Below are positions 26,796 to 35,373 of a stretch of DNA of 64,000 bases, piece by piece (the stretch's first letter is position 1; the number at the start of each line of letters is the position of its first letter). The DNA lies in contig JAKSVF010000004.1 in the NCBI GenBank assembly GCA_024408235.1, positions 1 to 64,000 on the forward strand, given 5' to 3'. The notes under the pieces are model-generated. The model made no database searches. It was not told the DNA's origin and was given only the letters and a program-made list of their open reading frames with translations. A program made the translations under genes and the position numbers. This DNA is from Bacilli bacterium (GTDB lineage Bacteria > Bacillota_I > Bacilli_A > RFN20 > CAG-826).

Positions 26796-26818
26796 AAGAC
26801 CTCATTGAGGTCTTTTTT
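26796..26818 (+). terminator. Terminator after kdgK
   Basis: GACCTC-ATT-GAGGTC followed by TTTTTT. Confidence 0.88.
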
Positions 26819-26880
26819 ATTTTTGAACTTTAATAAAATAAGTACTTATTTATAATACCTATAGCGCGGAGGAAATAACT

Positions 26881-27711
26881 ATGTCCAGAGCAGACCAAAT
26901 TTTCATTGAAAACATGAAAGAGATCATGGAAACAGGATTCTCTGATAAAGATTTGCCAGTCAGACCACATTGGGAAGATGGCACACCAGCCCACACAATC
27001 AAGAAGTTCTGTATCGTCAACAGATATAATCTTCAGGAAGAATTACCAATTCTCACAATCAGAAGAACGGCATTCAAATCATGCTTAGATGAGCTTCTCT
27101 GGATTTGGCAGAAGAAGTCTAACAACATCCACGATTTAAAATCTCATATTTGGGATTCCTGGGCGGATGAAACCGGTTCAATCGGAAAGGCTTATGGATA
27201 TCAATTAGGCGTTAAGCATGTCTATCCAGAAGGCGAGTTTGATCAGGTTGACAGAGTTCTCTATGATTTGAAGCACAACCCACAGTCCAGAAGAATTATG
27301 ACTAACATCTATAATTTCCAGGATTTGCATGAGATGCATCTTTACCCATGCGCGTATTCCATGACATTCAATGTCACGGGGGACACCCTAAATGGCATCC
27401 TCAATCAGAGAAGCAACGATATGCTTACCGCGAATAACTGGAACGTCCTCCAGTATTCATTGCTCCTTATGATGTTTGCACAGGTCTCAGGATTAAAAGC
27501 GGGAACACTTGTTCACGTAATCTCAGATGCCCATATCTATGATAGACACGTCGATATCGTTAAGGAAATTATTGCAAAACCACAGCATAAAGCCCCAACG
27601 CTTAAGATTAATCCAAATGTTAAGAACTTCTATGACTTTACAGTGGATGACTTTGAACTTGTCGATTACGAATACGAAAAATTAGAAACAAAGATCCCGG
27701 TGGCTATTTAA
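26881..27711 (+). CDS. thyA: Thymidylate synthase
   Basis: This 276-residue enzyme makes dTMP from dUMP using methylene-tetrahydrofolate. The active-site cysteine is in LHLYPCAYSM, followed by QRSNDM and the late HVISDAHIYDRH. The length fits the family (264-316). GGAGG precedes the ATG. It is directly followed by dfrA, whose product regenerates the dihydrofolate made here, the usual thyA-dfrA pairing. Confidence 0.98.
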   Translation: MSRADQIFIENMKEIMETGFSDKDLPVRPHWEDGTPAHTIKKFCIVNRYNLQEELPILTIRRTAFKSCLDELLWIWQKKSNNIHDLKSHIWDSWADETGSIGKAYGYQLGVKHVYPEGEFDQVDRVLYDLKHNPQSRRIMTNIYNFQDLHEMHLYPCAYSMTFNVTGDTLNGILNQRSNDMLTANNWNVLQYSLLLMMFAQVSGLKAGTLVHVISDAHIYDRHVDIVKEIIAKPQHKAPTLKINPNVKNFYDFTVDDFELVDYEYEKLETKIPVAI

Positions 27712-27712
27712 T

Positions 27713-28222
27713 ATGATCAAATCAATTCTTTGCGTAGATAACAAATACGGAATCGGAAAGAAGAACGACCTTCTCTTCCATCTCCCTGTCGATATGAAAT
27801 ACTTCAGGGAAACAACCAGAGGACATGTTGTCTTCATGGGCGAGAACACTTTGCTCTCATTCCCTGGCTCAAAGCCTTTACCAAAAAGAATCAACGTTGT
27901 CTTGTCTCAGGATGTGACACACAACTATGAAGGTGTCGAGAATGTTCATACATTCGAGGATTTCCTCAACAAGATGAAGGAATACTCCGCAAAAGATGAT
28001 GTCTTTGTCATCGGTGGCGCCTCAATCTATAGACAAACCCTCCCGTATGTTGATGAGGTTTTGCTCACAAAAGCCGATAAAGACGGTGGTGCAGAGGTTT
28101 TCTTCGTGAACTTGGATGAACACCCGGATTTCGAGTGTGTGGACGCTGGAGAGCCTATAATGGATGGAGAAATCGAAATAAGATTCACCCGTTATATTAA
28201 TAAAAACAAAAAATCTATCTAA
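27713..28222 (+). CDS. dfrA: Dihydrofolate reductase
   Basis: This 169-residue NADPH-dependent enzyme reduces dihydrofolate to tetrahydrofolate. Motifs: GIGKKNDLLFHLPVDMKYF (the substrate loop; the usual Trp of LPWHLP is Phe here), VVFMGENTLLSFP, LPKRINVVLSQ and DVFVIGGASIY. It begins one base after the thyA stop. The W-to-F change in the LPW motif is worth noting because that region contacts folate analogues. Confidence 0.96.
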   Translation: MIKSILCVDNKYGIGKKNDLLFHLPVDMKYFRETTRGHVVFMGENTLLSFPGSKPLPKRINVVLSQDVTHNYEGVENVHTFEDFLNKMKEYSAKDDVFVIGGASIYRQTLPYVDEVLLTKADKDGGAEVFFVNLDEHPDFECVDAGEPIMDGEIEIRFTRYINKNKKSI

Positions 28223-28228
28223 CAAAGA

Positions 28229-28262
28229 CCTCTTACCGATTGGTGAGAGGTTTCTTTTAATA
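28229..28262 (+). terminator. Terminator after dfrA
   Basis: CCTCT..ACC and GGT..AGAGG arms followed by TTTCTTTT. The ruvX -35 box lies inside the 3' arm. Confidence 0.8.
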
Positions 28263-28268
28263 TATAAT
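28240..28268 (+). promoter_or_regulatory. Leaderless promoter of ruvX
   Basis: TTGGTG (28240-28245), 17-bp spacer, TATAAT (28263-28268), then 6 bases to the ATG; no Shine-Dalgarno. Confidence 0.7.
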
Positions 28269-28274
28269 GCACGT

Positions 28275-28703
28275 ATGCAAAAGAACATTCTCGGACTTGA
28301 TTTAGGAAAAGGAAGCCTTGGCATCGCCATCTCGCGCAGTGGCATGTTCGTATCTCCATTAAAAGAAGTTAGATTCCATGCGGGAGATTATGATGAGTGC
28401 ATCAAGCTTTTCTTGAAGACAATTGAGCTAGAGAGGATTGAGCATATAGCAATCGGATTGCCTTTATTTCCGTCTGGCGATCCTTGTGAAATGACCCCAA
28501 TCGTTGAGAAGTTCATTGAGAGATTAAAACCATTATTCCCTGGAGTTGATATCATCAAGGTGGACGAAAGAAACTCAACCGTTGAAGCCGCAGCGATGCT
28601 CCACGCGAATAACAAGAACAGTAAAAAGCAGAAGGCATGCATTGATTCAGCGGCCGCGATGATCATTTTAGAAAGATACTTGGATTCTATAGGGCAGTTA
28701 TAA
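28275..28703 (+). CDS. ruvX: Holliday-junction resolvase-like nuclease YqgF/RuvX
   Basis: This 142-residue RNase-H-fold protein has LGLDLGKGSLGIAIS with the first catalytic Asp, the GLPLFPSGDPCEMTP block and DERNSTVEAA, and ends with the conserved DSAAAMIILERYLD. Family members act in 16S rRNA 5' processing and were first proposed as Holliday resolvases. The usual neighbours (alaS, yrzL) are absent. Its terminator overlaps its stop codon. Confidence 0.93.
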   Translation: MQKNILGLDLGKGSLGIAISRSGMFVSPLKEVRFHAGDYDECIKLFLKTIELERIEHIAIGLPLFPSGDPCEMTPIVEKFIERLKPLFPGVDIIKVDERNSTVEAAAMLHANNKNSKKQKACIDSAAAMIILERYLDSIGQL

Positions 28704-28719
28704 AAACTGCTCTTTTTTC
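28692..28719 (+). terminator. Terminator of ruvX
   Basis: GGGCAGTT and AACTGCTC arms followed by TTTTTTC. Confidence 0.82.
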
Positions 28720-28729
28720 AAAAAAACTA

Positions 28730-28784
28730 TTGCAGTTAGCGATAACTAACTATATAGTATGAGTGTAGTTAGGAGGGACTAACT
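28730..28784 (+). promoter_or_regulatory. Promoter with twin AGTTAG-N6-CTAACT operators
   Basis: TTGCAG (28730-28735), 17-bp spacer and TATAGT (28753-28758) make a near-consensus promoter. Two identical-arm palindromes AGTTAG-N6-CTAACT lie at 28734-28751 (in the spacer) and 28767-28784 (over the GGAGGG Shine-Dalgarno), 33 bp apart, about three helical turns. The GTTAG/CTAAC half-sites recall DtxR/IdeR-type metal-regulator sites, but the N6 spacing differs, so that link is only a suggestion. Confidence 0.7.
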
Positions 28785-28790
28785 GAATCT

Positions 28791-28883
28791 ATGAAGAAAA
28801 AAGTAAAACTTTCGGCAATAGTAGTGGCTGTGTCATATGTTGGTCTAGCGGTGGCGGGCACCATCCTCAGCATCCTAGCTTAG
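28791..28883 (+). CDS. 30-residue single-helix membrane peptide
   Basis: A 31-codon ORF starts 8 bases after a full GGAGGG. The product opens with basic MKKKVK and is then one hydrophobic helix (about residues 8-29, with SAIVVAVSYVGLAVAG inside). It has its own strong promoter with two operators and its own terminator, so it looks like a real regulated small protein. I recognise no family. A small membrane regulator, toxin-like peptide or metal-transport accessory are all possible. The next gene is a cation exporter. Confidence 0.65.
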   Translation: MKKKVKLSAIVVAVSYVGLAVAGTILSILA

Positions 28884-28898
28884 TAAAAATCAAGAACG

Positions 28899-28945
28899 AT
28901 CCCACCTTTCCATCTTCTTCCTCAGAACTGTGGGATTTTTCTTTT
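28899..28945 (+). terminator. Terminator of the small membrane peptide gene
   Basis: ATCCCAC (28899-28905) and GTGGGAT (28930-28936) arms with a 24-base loop, followed by TTTTCTTTT. It shares 17 identical bases with the 600-616 terminator. Confidence 0.6.
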
Positions 28946-29169
28946 CCTCATAATATATTTGAGATTAACCTTCGATTTCTGTAGGTTCCCAAGGATATGC
29001 TCCAGCATCTAATTCGCCCTTTCTTTATCTTAACGCGTGCGTAAAACGCGTGTAGTACTGGCACGCGCGCCCGGTATGTAAAACAAAAATGACAAAGTGG
29101 TATAAAATATGTGCTTGCGACCATGAATAAGTGCTTATTGTCGAGTATTGTAAACTCGCATTATCAATA
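28946..29169. other. Intergenic stretch before the CDF exporter
   Basis: No ORF is visible. It has a run of CG-rich inverted pieces (ACGCGTGCGTAAAACGCGTG near 29033-29052 and GCACGCGCGCC near 29061) unlike the surrounding composition, but no recognisable riboswitch. Confidence 0.3.
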
Positions 29170-29197
29170 TTGCGGACTCATATACGTGGTTTATAAT
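29170..29197 (+). promoter_or_regulatory. Leaderless promoter of the CDF exporter
   Basis: TTGCGG (29170-29175), 16-bp spacer, TATAAT (29192-29197), 7 bases to ATG 29205; no Shine-Dalgarno. Confidence 0.65.
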
Positions 29198-29204
29198 CAT
29201 TCAC

Positions 29205-30398
29205 ATGATACGTTTACTTGAAAAGTTGTTTATAGGTAAGGATAAAGACCTTGGAGACCAGAAAGTCCGTTCTCAATACGGCACGCTTGGTGGCGGACTT
29301 GGAATTGTGTGCAATGTTTTCTTGTTCGCTCTCAAAATCACAATAGGCATAATCTCGAATTCTTTAGCTATCTTATCTGACGCATTTAATAACTTGTCCG
29401 ACATGTTTTCTTCCATCGTTTCAATTTTCTCCGCAAAATTAAGCGCAAAGAAGCCTGATAAAGACCATCCATTTGGTCATGGAAGAATTGAATATATTGC
29501 AACGATGATAGTGGCGATGGTCATCATCGTTGTTGGCGCTGAACTCATTATCTCTTCAATTCAGAAGATTATCGCTGGCGTTAACGGGGAAACTGAGCCT
29601 TTAGCGTTCTCCTGGATATTAATCGGAATCCTTGCAGCTTCATTATTTGTTAAGCTTTGGATGTTCTTCTACAACAGATATCTCGGCAAGAAGATTGACT
29701 CTTCTGTTCTCCTCGCGACTGCAACAGATTCTATTAACGACGTTATTACGACTACGGCGGTTTTGCTTGTTACAATAGCGGCTCATTTATGGTTCGAGGA
29801 TTATTACTTCTACGCCGACGGAGCTGTCGGTATCATCATCGGTGCAGTTATCATCATTAATGGCATCAAGATTGTTATTGAATCAATCGGTGATCTTCTT
29901 GGAAGGCCATCATCAAGAGAAGAGGTTGAGGAGATTGAAAAATTCCTCTTACAAGATTCTCACGTATTAGGATGTCATGATTTAACGATTCATGACTATG
30001 GTCCTGGAAGAAAGTTCGCAGTAGTCCATTGTGAAGTTGACCAAGATTCCGATATCGTTGAGGCTCATGAATACATCGATGCTTTAGAAAATGAAGCGGA
30101 AACGAAACTTGGACTGTTTCTCACCATCCACATGGACCCAATAGATAATAAGTCTGAAGAAATTGTTACAATCAGGAATGTTATTCAATCCGTTATCACC
30201 GAGCTTGATGAAAGGCTCACATTTCATGATTTAAGAATTACAAACGGTGAGCACAATATTAATGTTATCTTCGATATGGTAGTTCCATTTGAATACTCAC
30301 ACGAAAAAATCCACGAGACAATAAACGCAATCCGTGTAAAGGTTAAACAAATTGACCAAAGATACACGACGGTCGTCAAGATTGACCATAAAATGTAG
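29205..30398 (+). CDS. Cation diffusion facilitator (metal/H+ antiporter)
   Basis: This 397-residue CDF-family exporter would expel Zn2+, Mn2+, Fe2+ or similar. It has six hydrophobic helices. The metal-site motif SDAFNNLSD is in TM2, with the linked DHPFGHGRIEY, and ATDSINDV (the D-x-x-x-D of TM5) follows. The C-terminal cytoplasmic domain is long (about 185 residues), with HEYIDALENE and HMDP segments. Metal specificity cannot be set from the sequence; the MntE/FieF branch is likeliest. The preceding small gene with metal-regulator-like operators makes a metal-homeostasis locus plausible. Confidence 0.92.
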   Translation: MIRLLEKLFIGKDKDLGDQKVRSQYGTLGGGLGIVCNVFLFALKITIGIISNSLAILSDAFNNLSDMFSSIVSIFSAKLSAKKPDKDHPFGHGRIEYIATMIVAMVIIVVGAELIISSIQKIIAGVNGETEPLAFSWILIGILAASLFVKLWMFFYNRYLGKKIDSSVLLATATDSINDVITTTAVLLVTIAAHLWFEDYYFYADGAVGIIIGAVIIINGIKIVIESIGDLLGRPSSREEVEEIEKFLLQDSHVLGCHDLTIHDYGPGRKFAVVHCEVDQDSDIVEAHEYIDALENEAETKLGLFLTIHMDPIDNKSEEIVTIRNVIQSVITELDERLTFHDLRITNGEHNINVIFDMVVPFEYSHEKIHETINAIRVKVKQIDQRYTTVVKIDHKM

Positions 30399-30420
30399 TT
30401 TGACAACTACTTTAAAATAA

Positions 30421-30457
30421 AAACTTCCTACCGCTATCTAGGATAGGAAGTTTTTTG
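30421..30457. terminator. Bidirectional terminator between the CDF and CotH genes
   Basis: AAACTTCCTA and TAGGAAGTTT arms flanked by A and T runs, so it works for both convergent genes. Confidence 0.85.
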
Positions 30458-30482
30458 AACTATACGGAATTCAGCTTGTTTT

Positions 30483-32555
30483 TTAAGCGTAAATGTCGAT
30501 ATAGTCGATATTGGTGCAGGTATTTTGGCTTGTTAGAACGATTGTGTTCTCTCCGGCTTTTAAATCGAAGAGGCCGACATCGATGTCAATCCAATAATGA
30601 TAGTCTCTATCACCCCTAGAACCCTTTACCACTGATGGATCGGTTTCCGGGAAATATGGCTCCCCATTTATTGTGATGGAGAAGAGTTGTGACAACGTGT
30701 AGTTGGTGTTTCTTGCCGAGAGTCCCATGGAGAGAAGAGCTTCTTTTGCTGTTGCGGCAGTAGTTGTGAATGTTAGCGTTCTTCCAGATCCGCCGTCGAG
30801 GTCGCCGACATATTTGTTTCCGGAGATGCCTTCGGTGGTGTTCTCTTTTACCGTTCCAACTGTAATTGCTGCGTCTTCAGCTTCGAGCCTAGTTGCGGTC
30901 TTGCCTTCTTTCCATTTGGTCAAATCAACTGGTGGGACAATTTCCTTGGCAACATATAGGTTGTTTAAGGCTAAAGCTCTCTTATTTGCCCAGCTGCGGA
31001 GGAATGACTTAGCTTCTTTCTCAGTCTTGAATGACTTGACTTCATTTCTAACTTCGAAGTCAACTTCGCGGTTGCTTCCGATTGTTCCTGGCCATCTGTC
31101 AAAGTTCTTTTTGTAGTCGGCTTCGTATTGAGTTGAGAATGTGTCCATCATATCAAGGACTCTTGTGAAGAGCTTGTCTTCGTTGTAAGCCTTGTTCCAT
31201 TTCTCTGCGACGAGGTTCATGAACCATTGTTCTCTAGAGAAGAGTGCTAACCACTGGTTGGATGATCTAGAAACATATTCACCTTGTGAGTTTTCAACAG
31301 TCTTTGCCCTAACTCCTAATGATGAGTCGAAATCCCATGGGCAGTTGCATGTGAGTTTCTTGTTTCCGGTCTCTGACATATCGATTGATAAGTAGAATGA
31401 TGAATAGCCAATATCAGGGTCGCAGACATAGTCTGAGACGATAAACATTGAGACGAATGAGTCGATATCGAAGTATTTAGCAAGCAAAGTTTGCGAATCG
31501 GTTTCTGTTGAATCCACTAACTGCTCATCGACGATTTCATGATATTTCTTATTCATTACTGCGTCATATAAGACTGTGAATTCTTTCTCAAGGCGGTTCT
31601 TGATGTATGGAACCTGGACTGCTTTATTTGTGATGTTGCTTCCGATTGTGTAACCCTGCTGCATTCTTGTGAAGTTCTCACCTGAGTGGTGCTGGTTGAG
31701 CATTGCAGGTTTGTAATCGACTGTGAATGTTGGATCGCCATCTGGACCTTCAAGGTCGTAATAGTTATCTAATTCGAAGAAGTATCCTGTGTCAGTGGTT
31801 GTCTTTCCTGCCGCTTCTGGGTCTTCGATTTCGACACGTCCTGATTTAACTTCTTTCTGCTCTCCTAAGAGGTAGAGTCCCCAATACTGATCCTTGATGT
31901 AAAGGTGTACAGGTGTGAAGTCTGAGACGAAGATGTCTTCGCCAAAGAGATTTCTTGAGATGTAGAAACCTGTTGAGTTTCTGAGCATGGCTGAGTCTTT
32001 AACGTCTGCTAAGAGGACCCATTCCTTAAACTTCTTTCCGTTGTTTAAACCAAACATGCTCTGCTTTTGATCGAATTTGATTTTGAATGGTTTTTTCTGA
32101 TAGTTAGCGGTGTAGTTACCTCTGACTTTCATTTTTCCAGCAACCCCATCGAGTTTGTATTTGTCTAAGCAACCTTCTGTTGAGATTGTTCCGACTGCAT
32201 AAGGTTTCTCGGATGTTCTATCAGGTGTAGTTGCAAAGCTTAAGTCAGAGTCTGTGTTGAATCTGATTGTTGGTGCTTGTGTAAAGACCGTGTAGTCTTT
32301 GTCTAATTGTTCAACAGGAACTGCAGGTGCAGATGACGCTGGAGTTGATGTTTTTGTTGATGACTGTGCACTTGTTTTTGTGCTGGTCTTTGTTTCGGAT
32401 GATGTCTTCGCTTCGCTGGTCTTTGCCTCGCTCTTGAGAGAAGTGGTCTCCGCTGGGACCGAACTTTCTTTATCTTCTGTTTTTCCTGGCTGTGTTCCAC
32501 ATGCGGCAAGCATTGCTAAAGATGCAAAAAGAACGGTAAGTTTCTTTATCTTCAT
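30483..32555 (-). CDS. CotH-type kinase-fold lipoprotein with carbohydrate-binding-like C-terminal domain
   Basis: This 690-residue exported lipoprotein has a signal peptide with lipobox LAAC, lipidated Cys19, then a Ser/Thr/Lys-rich linker (about 25-75). Residues about 110-530 match the CotH family, whose spore-coat member is a protein kinase: IRFNTDSDLSF, KMKVRGNYTANYQKKPFKIKF and the acidic CPWDFDSSLG are family features. Residues about 550-690 form a beta-sandwich like CBM6/35 (RLEAEDAAI...YIDIYA), which typically binds glycans. No sporulation gene is nearby, so a cell-surface or glycan-associated role is likelier than spore coat. AGGAGG precedes the ATG. Confidence 0.85.
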   Translation of the reverse strand: MKIKKLTVLFASLAMLAACGTQPGKTEDKESSVPAETTSLKSEAKTSEAKTSSETKTSTKTSAQSSTKTSTPASSAPAVPVEQLDKDYTVFTQAPTIRFNTDSDLSFATTPDRTSEKPYAVGTISTEGCLDKYKLDGVAGKMKVRGNYTANYQKKPFKIKFDQKQSMFGLNNGKKFKEWVLLADVKDSAMLRNSTGFYISRNLFGEDIFVSDFTPVHLYIKDQYWGLYLLGEQKEVKSGRVEIEDPEAAGKTTTDTGYFFELDNYYDLEGPDGDPTFTVDYKPAMLNQHHSGENFTRMQQGYTIGSNITNKAVQVPYIKNRLEKEFTVLYDAVMNKKYHEIVDEQLVDSTETDSQTLLAKYFDIDSFVSMFIVSDYVCDPDIGYSSFYLSIDMSETGNKKLTCNCPWDFDSSLGVRAKTVENSQGEYVSRSSNQWLALFSREQWFMNLVAEKWNKAYNEDKLFTRVLDMMDTFSTQYEADYKKNFDRWPGTIGSNREVDFEVRNEVKSFKTEKEAKSFLRSWANKRALALNNLYVAKEIVPPVDLTKWKEGKTATRLEAEDAAITVGTVKENTTEGISGNKYVGDLDGGSGRTLTFTTTAATAKEALLSMGLSARNTNYTLSQLFSITINGEPYFPETDPSVVKGSRGDRDYHYWIDIDVGLFDLKAGENTIVLTSQNTCTNIDYIDIYA

Positions 32556-32643
32556 AAGGATTCCCTCCTGGTAACGTTATGTTATCAGTAGAAATTCTTA
32601 AAAAAACTACCGTTCTTGTTAAGTTTTATAGATTATTTTGCGT

Positions 32644-33777
32644 TTACAAATCGTTCTGAAGCGAGAAATCTCCAGGCTTGATCCAGCCGAGTTTTCTAAA
32701 TAGAAGATCGATTGCAAATACGAGTACGAGTGGTGCGACAATACAGATGCCGATGACCCAAACAATGCTCTGCCATCCGTAGTTTGTGCATGACCAAAGG
32801 TTGAGAGGTCCAACAAGTCCAGATGTACCCATGCCCGCTGAGACAGATAAAGCTGAAACTGCCATATCGCTTGCGAACCATGACTGGTCAAATGTTAAGG
32901 CTAATGGGCCTAAAACAGCTGATACAATGATTGTTGGGAGCCAAACCATCGGCTTTCTGATGATGTTTTTGAATTGGAGCATTGATGTTCCGATACCAAC
33001 AGCGATGACTGAGCCCCACTTATTATCACGTGCTGTGTGGATAGCGAATCCGAGCATCTGCGTGCAGCATCCGATTAACGCTGCGATTGATGCGAGACGT
33101 GTTCCTCCGATTGCAATAGCAACACAGATTGCAACAGATGAGATTGGGGCAGTTAATGCCATGCCAACGAGCACCGAGACAATGATGCACATGATGAATG
33201 AGAGGACTCCATTGATATTGAAGCTCCATTCGATGACCTGTGAGAGGAATAAAGTGACCTGGTGGACCCACTGAGATAATAACAATGAGTAGACCATGCC
33301 GATTGCCAATCCTACAAGTGGGATGAGCAATAAGTCGACCGGCGTCTTCTTTCTCATGATGTATTTGATGCCGAGCATCGCAAGGATGACTGATACATAA
33401 CATGAGAGAGGGTCTGAGATCGTTGTCACTGTGAACTGGATGTTTGTTTCGACTCCAGCGACCATAGCAGTGGCTGGTAACCAGTTGAACATAGAGTTAC
33501 CGAGCATGCCCGCTGCCATAGCAGCAACAACAGCTACGCCTTTCTTATTTAAGGAGAGGGCAACGCCCAATCCGATTCCAGCGCCCATAAGTCCTTTGAT
33601 GACTGTGGACCAGCTGGAGATGATGGTTAAACCTGGGATCTTTGCGAATAAATCAAAGATTGTACCAATGATGAGGGTTCCGAATAAACCGATGGCCATA
33701 CCATTGGTGGTCTTCATCGCCTTGTCTTTTAGATTGGCCCAGAAACCAATTTTGCTTTCTGCATTTTCTTCCGCCAT
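32644..33777 (-). CDS. PTS-type sugar transporter IIC component
   Basis: This 377-residue polytopic protein of the PTS_EIIC_2-type family has about 10 hydrophobic helices and many Gly-rich turns (GTLIIGTIFDLFAKIPG, AIGGTRLASIAALIGCC, GTSGLVGPLNLW). No IIA or IIB domain is fused or adjacent, so it either borrows them or acts as a stand-alone permease. It is divergent from a GPH-type sugar transporter and upstream of the CotH gene. Substrate unknown. Confidence 0.75.
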   Translation of the reverse strand: MAEENAESKIGFWANLKDKAMKTTNGMAIGLFGTLIIGTIFDLFAKIPGLTIISSWSTVIKGLMGAGIGLGVALSLNKKGVAVVAAMAAGMLGNSMFNWLPATAMVAGVETNIQFTVTTISDPLSCYVSVILAMLGIKYIMRKKTPVDLLLIPLVGLAIGMVYSLLLSQWVHQVTLFLSQVIEWSFNINGVLSFIMCIIVSVLVGMALTAPISSVAICVAIAIGGTRLASIAALIGCCTQMLGFAIHTARDNKWGSVIAVGIGTSMLQFKNIIRKPMVWLPTIIVSAVLGPLALTFDQSWFASDMAVSALSVSAGMGTSGLVGPLNLWSCTNYGWQSIVWVIGICIVAPLVLVFAIDLLFRKLGWIKPGDFSLQNDL

Positions 33778-33814
33778 AATAAACGCCTCCTAAGCGTCCT
33801 TGAAAATATATCAC

Positions 33815-33830
33815 AACAAATATATTTGTT
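33815..33830. promoter_or_regulatory. 16-bp perfect palindrome between the divergent transporters
   Basis: AACAAATATATTTGTT lies in the 135-bp gap between the PTS and GPH genes. It could be one operator for both. A TATAGT at 33879-33884 is a likely -10 for the GPH gene. Confidence 0.45.
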
Positions 33831-33912
33831 AAGAAAATTTTACCGATTTATGTATTCATATATTTTTTGCGATAGTGTTATAGTTAATGCACCTAGAAAA
33901 GGAAAATAGTTT

Positions 33913-35322
33913 ATGGAAAACAACACTTCACCAATGAAGTTTAAGCTGAATTGGAAAAGAACATTCTTAATCGGCTTTGCCTTCTTTGGAATCTTGCTTC
34001 TTTGGCAAGTCTATGATTCTTGGTGCCCAACTCTCTTGACGGACATCTTGAAGACTAAGATGGGTATGTCTGACGAAACTCAGGTACAGTGGCTGGTTGG
34101 TATCATCATGGCCTGCGATAACCTGGCAGCATTGATTCTCTTACCTATCTTCGGTAATTTGTCTGACAAGACTAAGACACCTATCGGAAAGCGTATGCCT
34201 TATATTCTTTTGGGCACATTCGTATCCGCTTTGGCGTTCCCATTCATCCCATTCTTCTTCCACTATAACAACGTGGCAGGAATGATCGCATGTATGGCAA
34301 TCGTCCTCATATTCATGATGATGTATCGCAACCCTGCAGTTGCCCTCATGCCAGACATCACGCCTAAACCTGTCCGTGCTAAGGCAAACGGCATCATCAA
34401 CACAATGGGCTATTTCGGTGGCGCTTGTGCGACAGTTCTTGGCATCTTCTTGTCCTTGTCCAAGAAGTACCTTGCAGTGGAAGTTTCATCAAGAAACATT
34501 TGGATTATTGAAATCCCATTCTTGGTTGCTTCGCTTTTGATGGTCATTTCCGCTTTAGTTCTCTTCTTCACAATCAGGGAAAATAAACTCGCTGAAGAAA
34601 TGAAAGAAGAATTAGAGGCTGGCGAGAAACAGGCCGCTATCGCTGATATGGTCGATGACGATAAACCAATGTCAAAAGCCAACAAAATCATGCTTTGGGG
34701 CATTTTGGCTGCAGAATTCCTCTGGTTTATGTGCGACAACGCGATTGGAACATACGCAAATAACTTCGTAATTTACGCATTAAGAGCGGATTCTTCTGGA
34801 ACTTCAATGCTCATCATCGCAGGCGGTGTTGCATCGGTTGTGGGCTTCTTAACCGCTGGCATCATCGCTGATAAAATCGGGCGTAAATGGTGCGTTTCCT
34901 CAGGCTTGATGCTATACGTTGTTGCAACGATCATCTTGTGCTGCATCCCAACATTCGGAAATGATGTTGAACTCAATTCCAAGAGCCTTCCATGGGTCCT
35001 ATATGTCATTTACATCATTAAGGGTTATGGTATCGCGCTTGTTAACACCTGTTCATTCCCAATGGTTGTCGAACTCTGCTCATCTAAGAAGATTGGTAAG
35101 TTCACAGGATTCTATTACGCTTCATCAATGTCAGCTCAGACAGTCACGCCTATTCTCTTAGGCTTGCTCCTTTCTACAACTGGTTGGTGGAGAGTTCTCC
35201 CATTCTATTGTTTAACATTCATCACCTTGTCATGTGTCGTGTTTACGGTGGTGGTTAAGAATATCAAGGCCAAGAAGGTTGAAAACGTCAAAGGCATTGA
35301 AGCCTTAGGCGGAGACGATTGA
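33913..35322 (+). CDS. GPH-family (MFS) sugar/cation symporter
   Basis: This 469-residue protein has 12 hydrophobic helices and a central cytoplasmic loop (about 225-255, Glu/Lys-rich). It carries the MFS-type FGNLSDKTKTPIGKRMPYIL motif after TM2, typical of the glycoside-pentoside-hexuronide and SLC45-like transporters. It would import a sugar or glycoside with H+ or Na+; the GH3 enzyme at 2-5.6 kb could supply such sugars (inference). AAAGGA precedes the ATG. Confidence 0.88.
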   Translation: MENNTSPMKFKLNWKRTFLIGFAFFGILLLWQVYDSWCPTLLTDILKTKMGMSDETQVQWLVGIIMACDNLAALILLPIFGNLSDKTKTPIGKRMPYILLGTFVSALAFPFIPFFFHYNNVAGMIACMAIVLIFMMMYRNPAVALMPDITPKPVRAKANGIINTMGYFGGACATVLGIFLSLSKKYLAVEVSSRNIWIIEIPFLVASLLMVISALVLFFTIRENKLAEEMKEELEAGEKQAAIADMVDDDKPMSKANKIMLWGILAAEFLWFMCDNAIGTYANNFVIYALRADSSGTSMLIIAGGVASVVGFLTAGIIADKIGRKWCVSSGLMLYVVATIILCCIPTFGNDVELNSKSLPWVLYVIYIIKGYGIALVNTCSFPMVVELCSSKKIGKFTGFYYASSMSAQTVTPILLGLLLSTTGWWRVLPFYCLTFITLSCVVFTVVVKNIKAKKVENVKGIEALGGDD

Positions 35323-35338
35323 TAAATATCTGATTAAA

Positions 35339-35373
35339 GATCCCTGCTAAACGAATCTAAGCGGGGATTTTTT
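35339..35373 (+). terminator. Terminator after the GPH transporter
   Basis: ATCCC.GCT and AGC.GGGAT arms followed by TTTTTTATT. Confidence 0.8.

Noticed and set aside
29033-29075. Riboswitch (Mn or similar) before the CDF exporter
   Set aside because: CG-rich inverted pieces are present but no known aptamer pattern, and the gene's leaderless promoter lies downstream of them.
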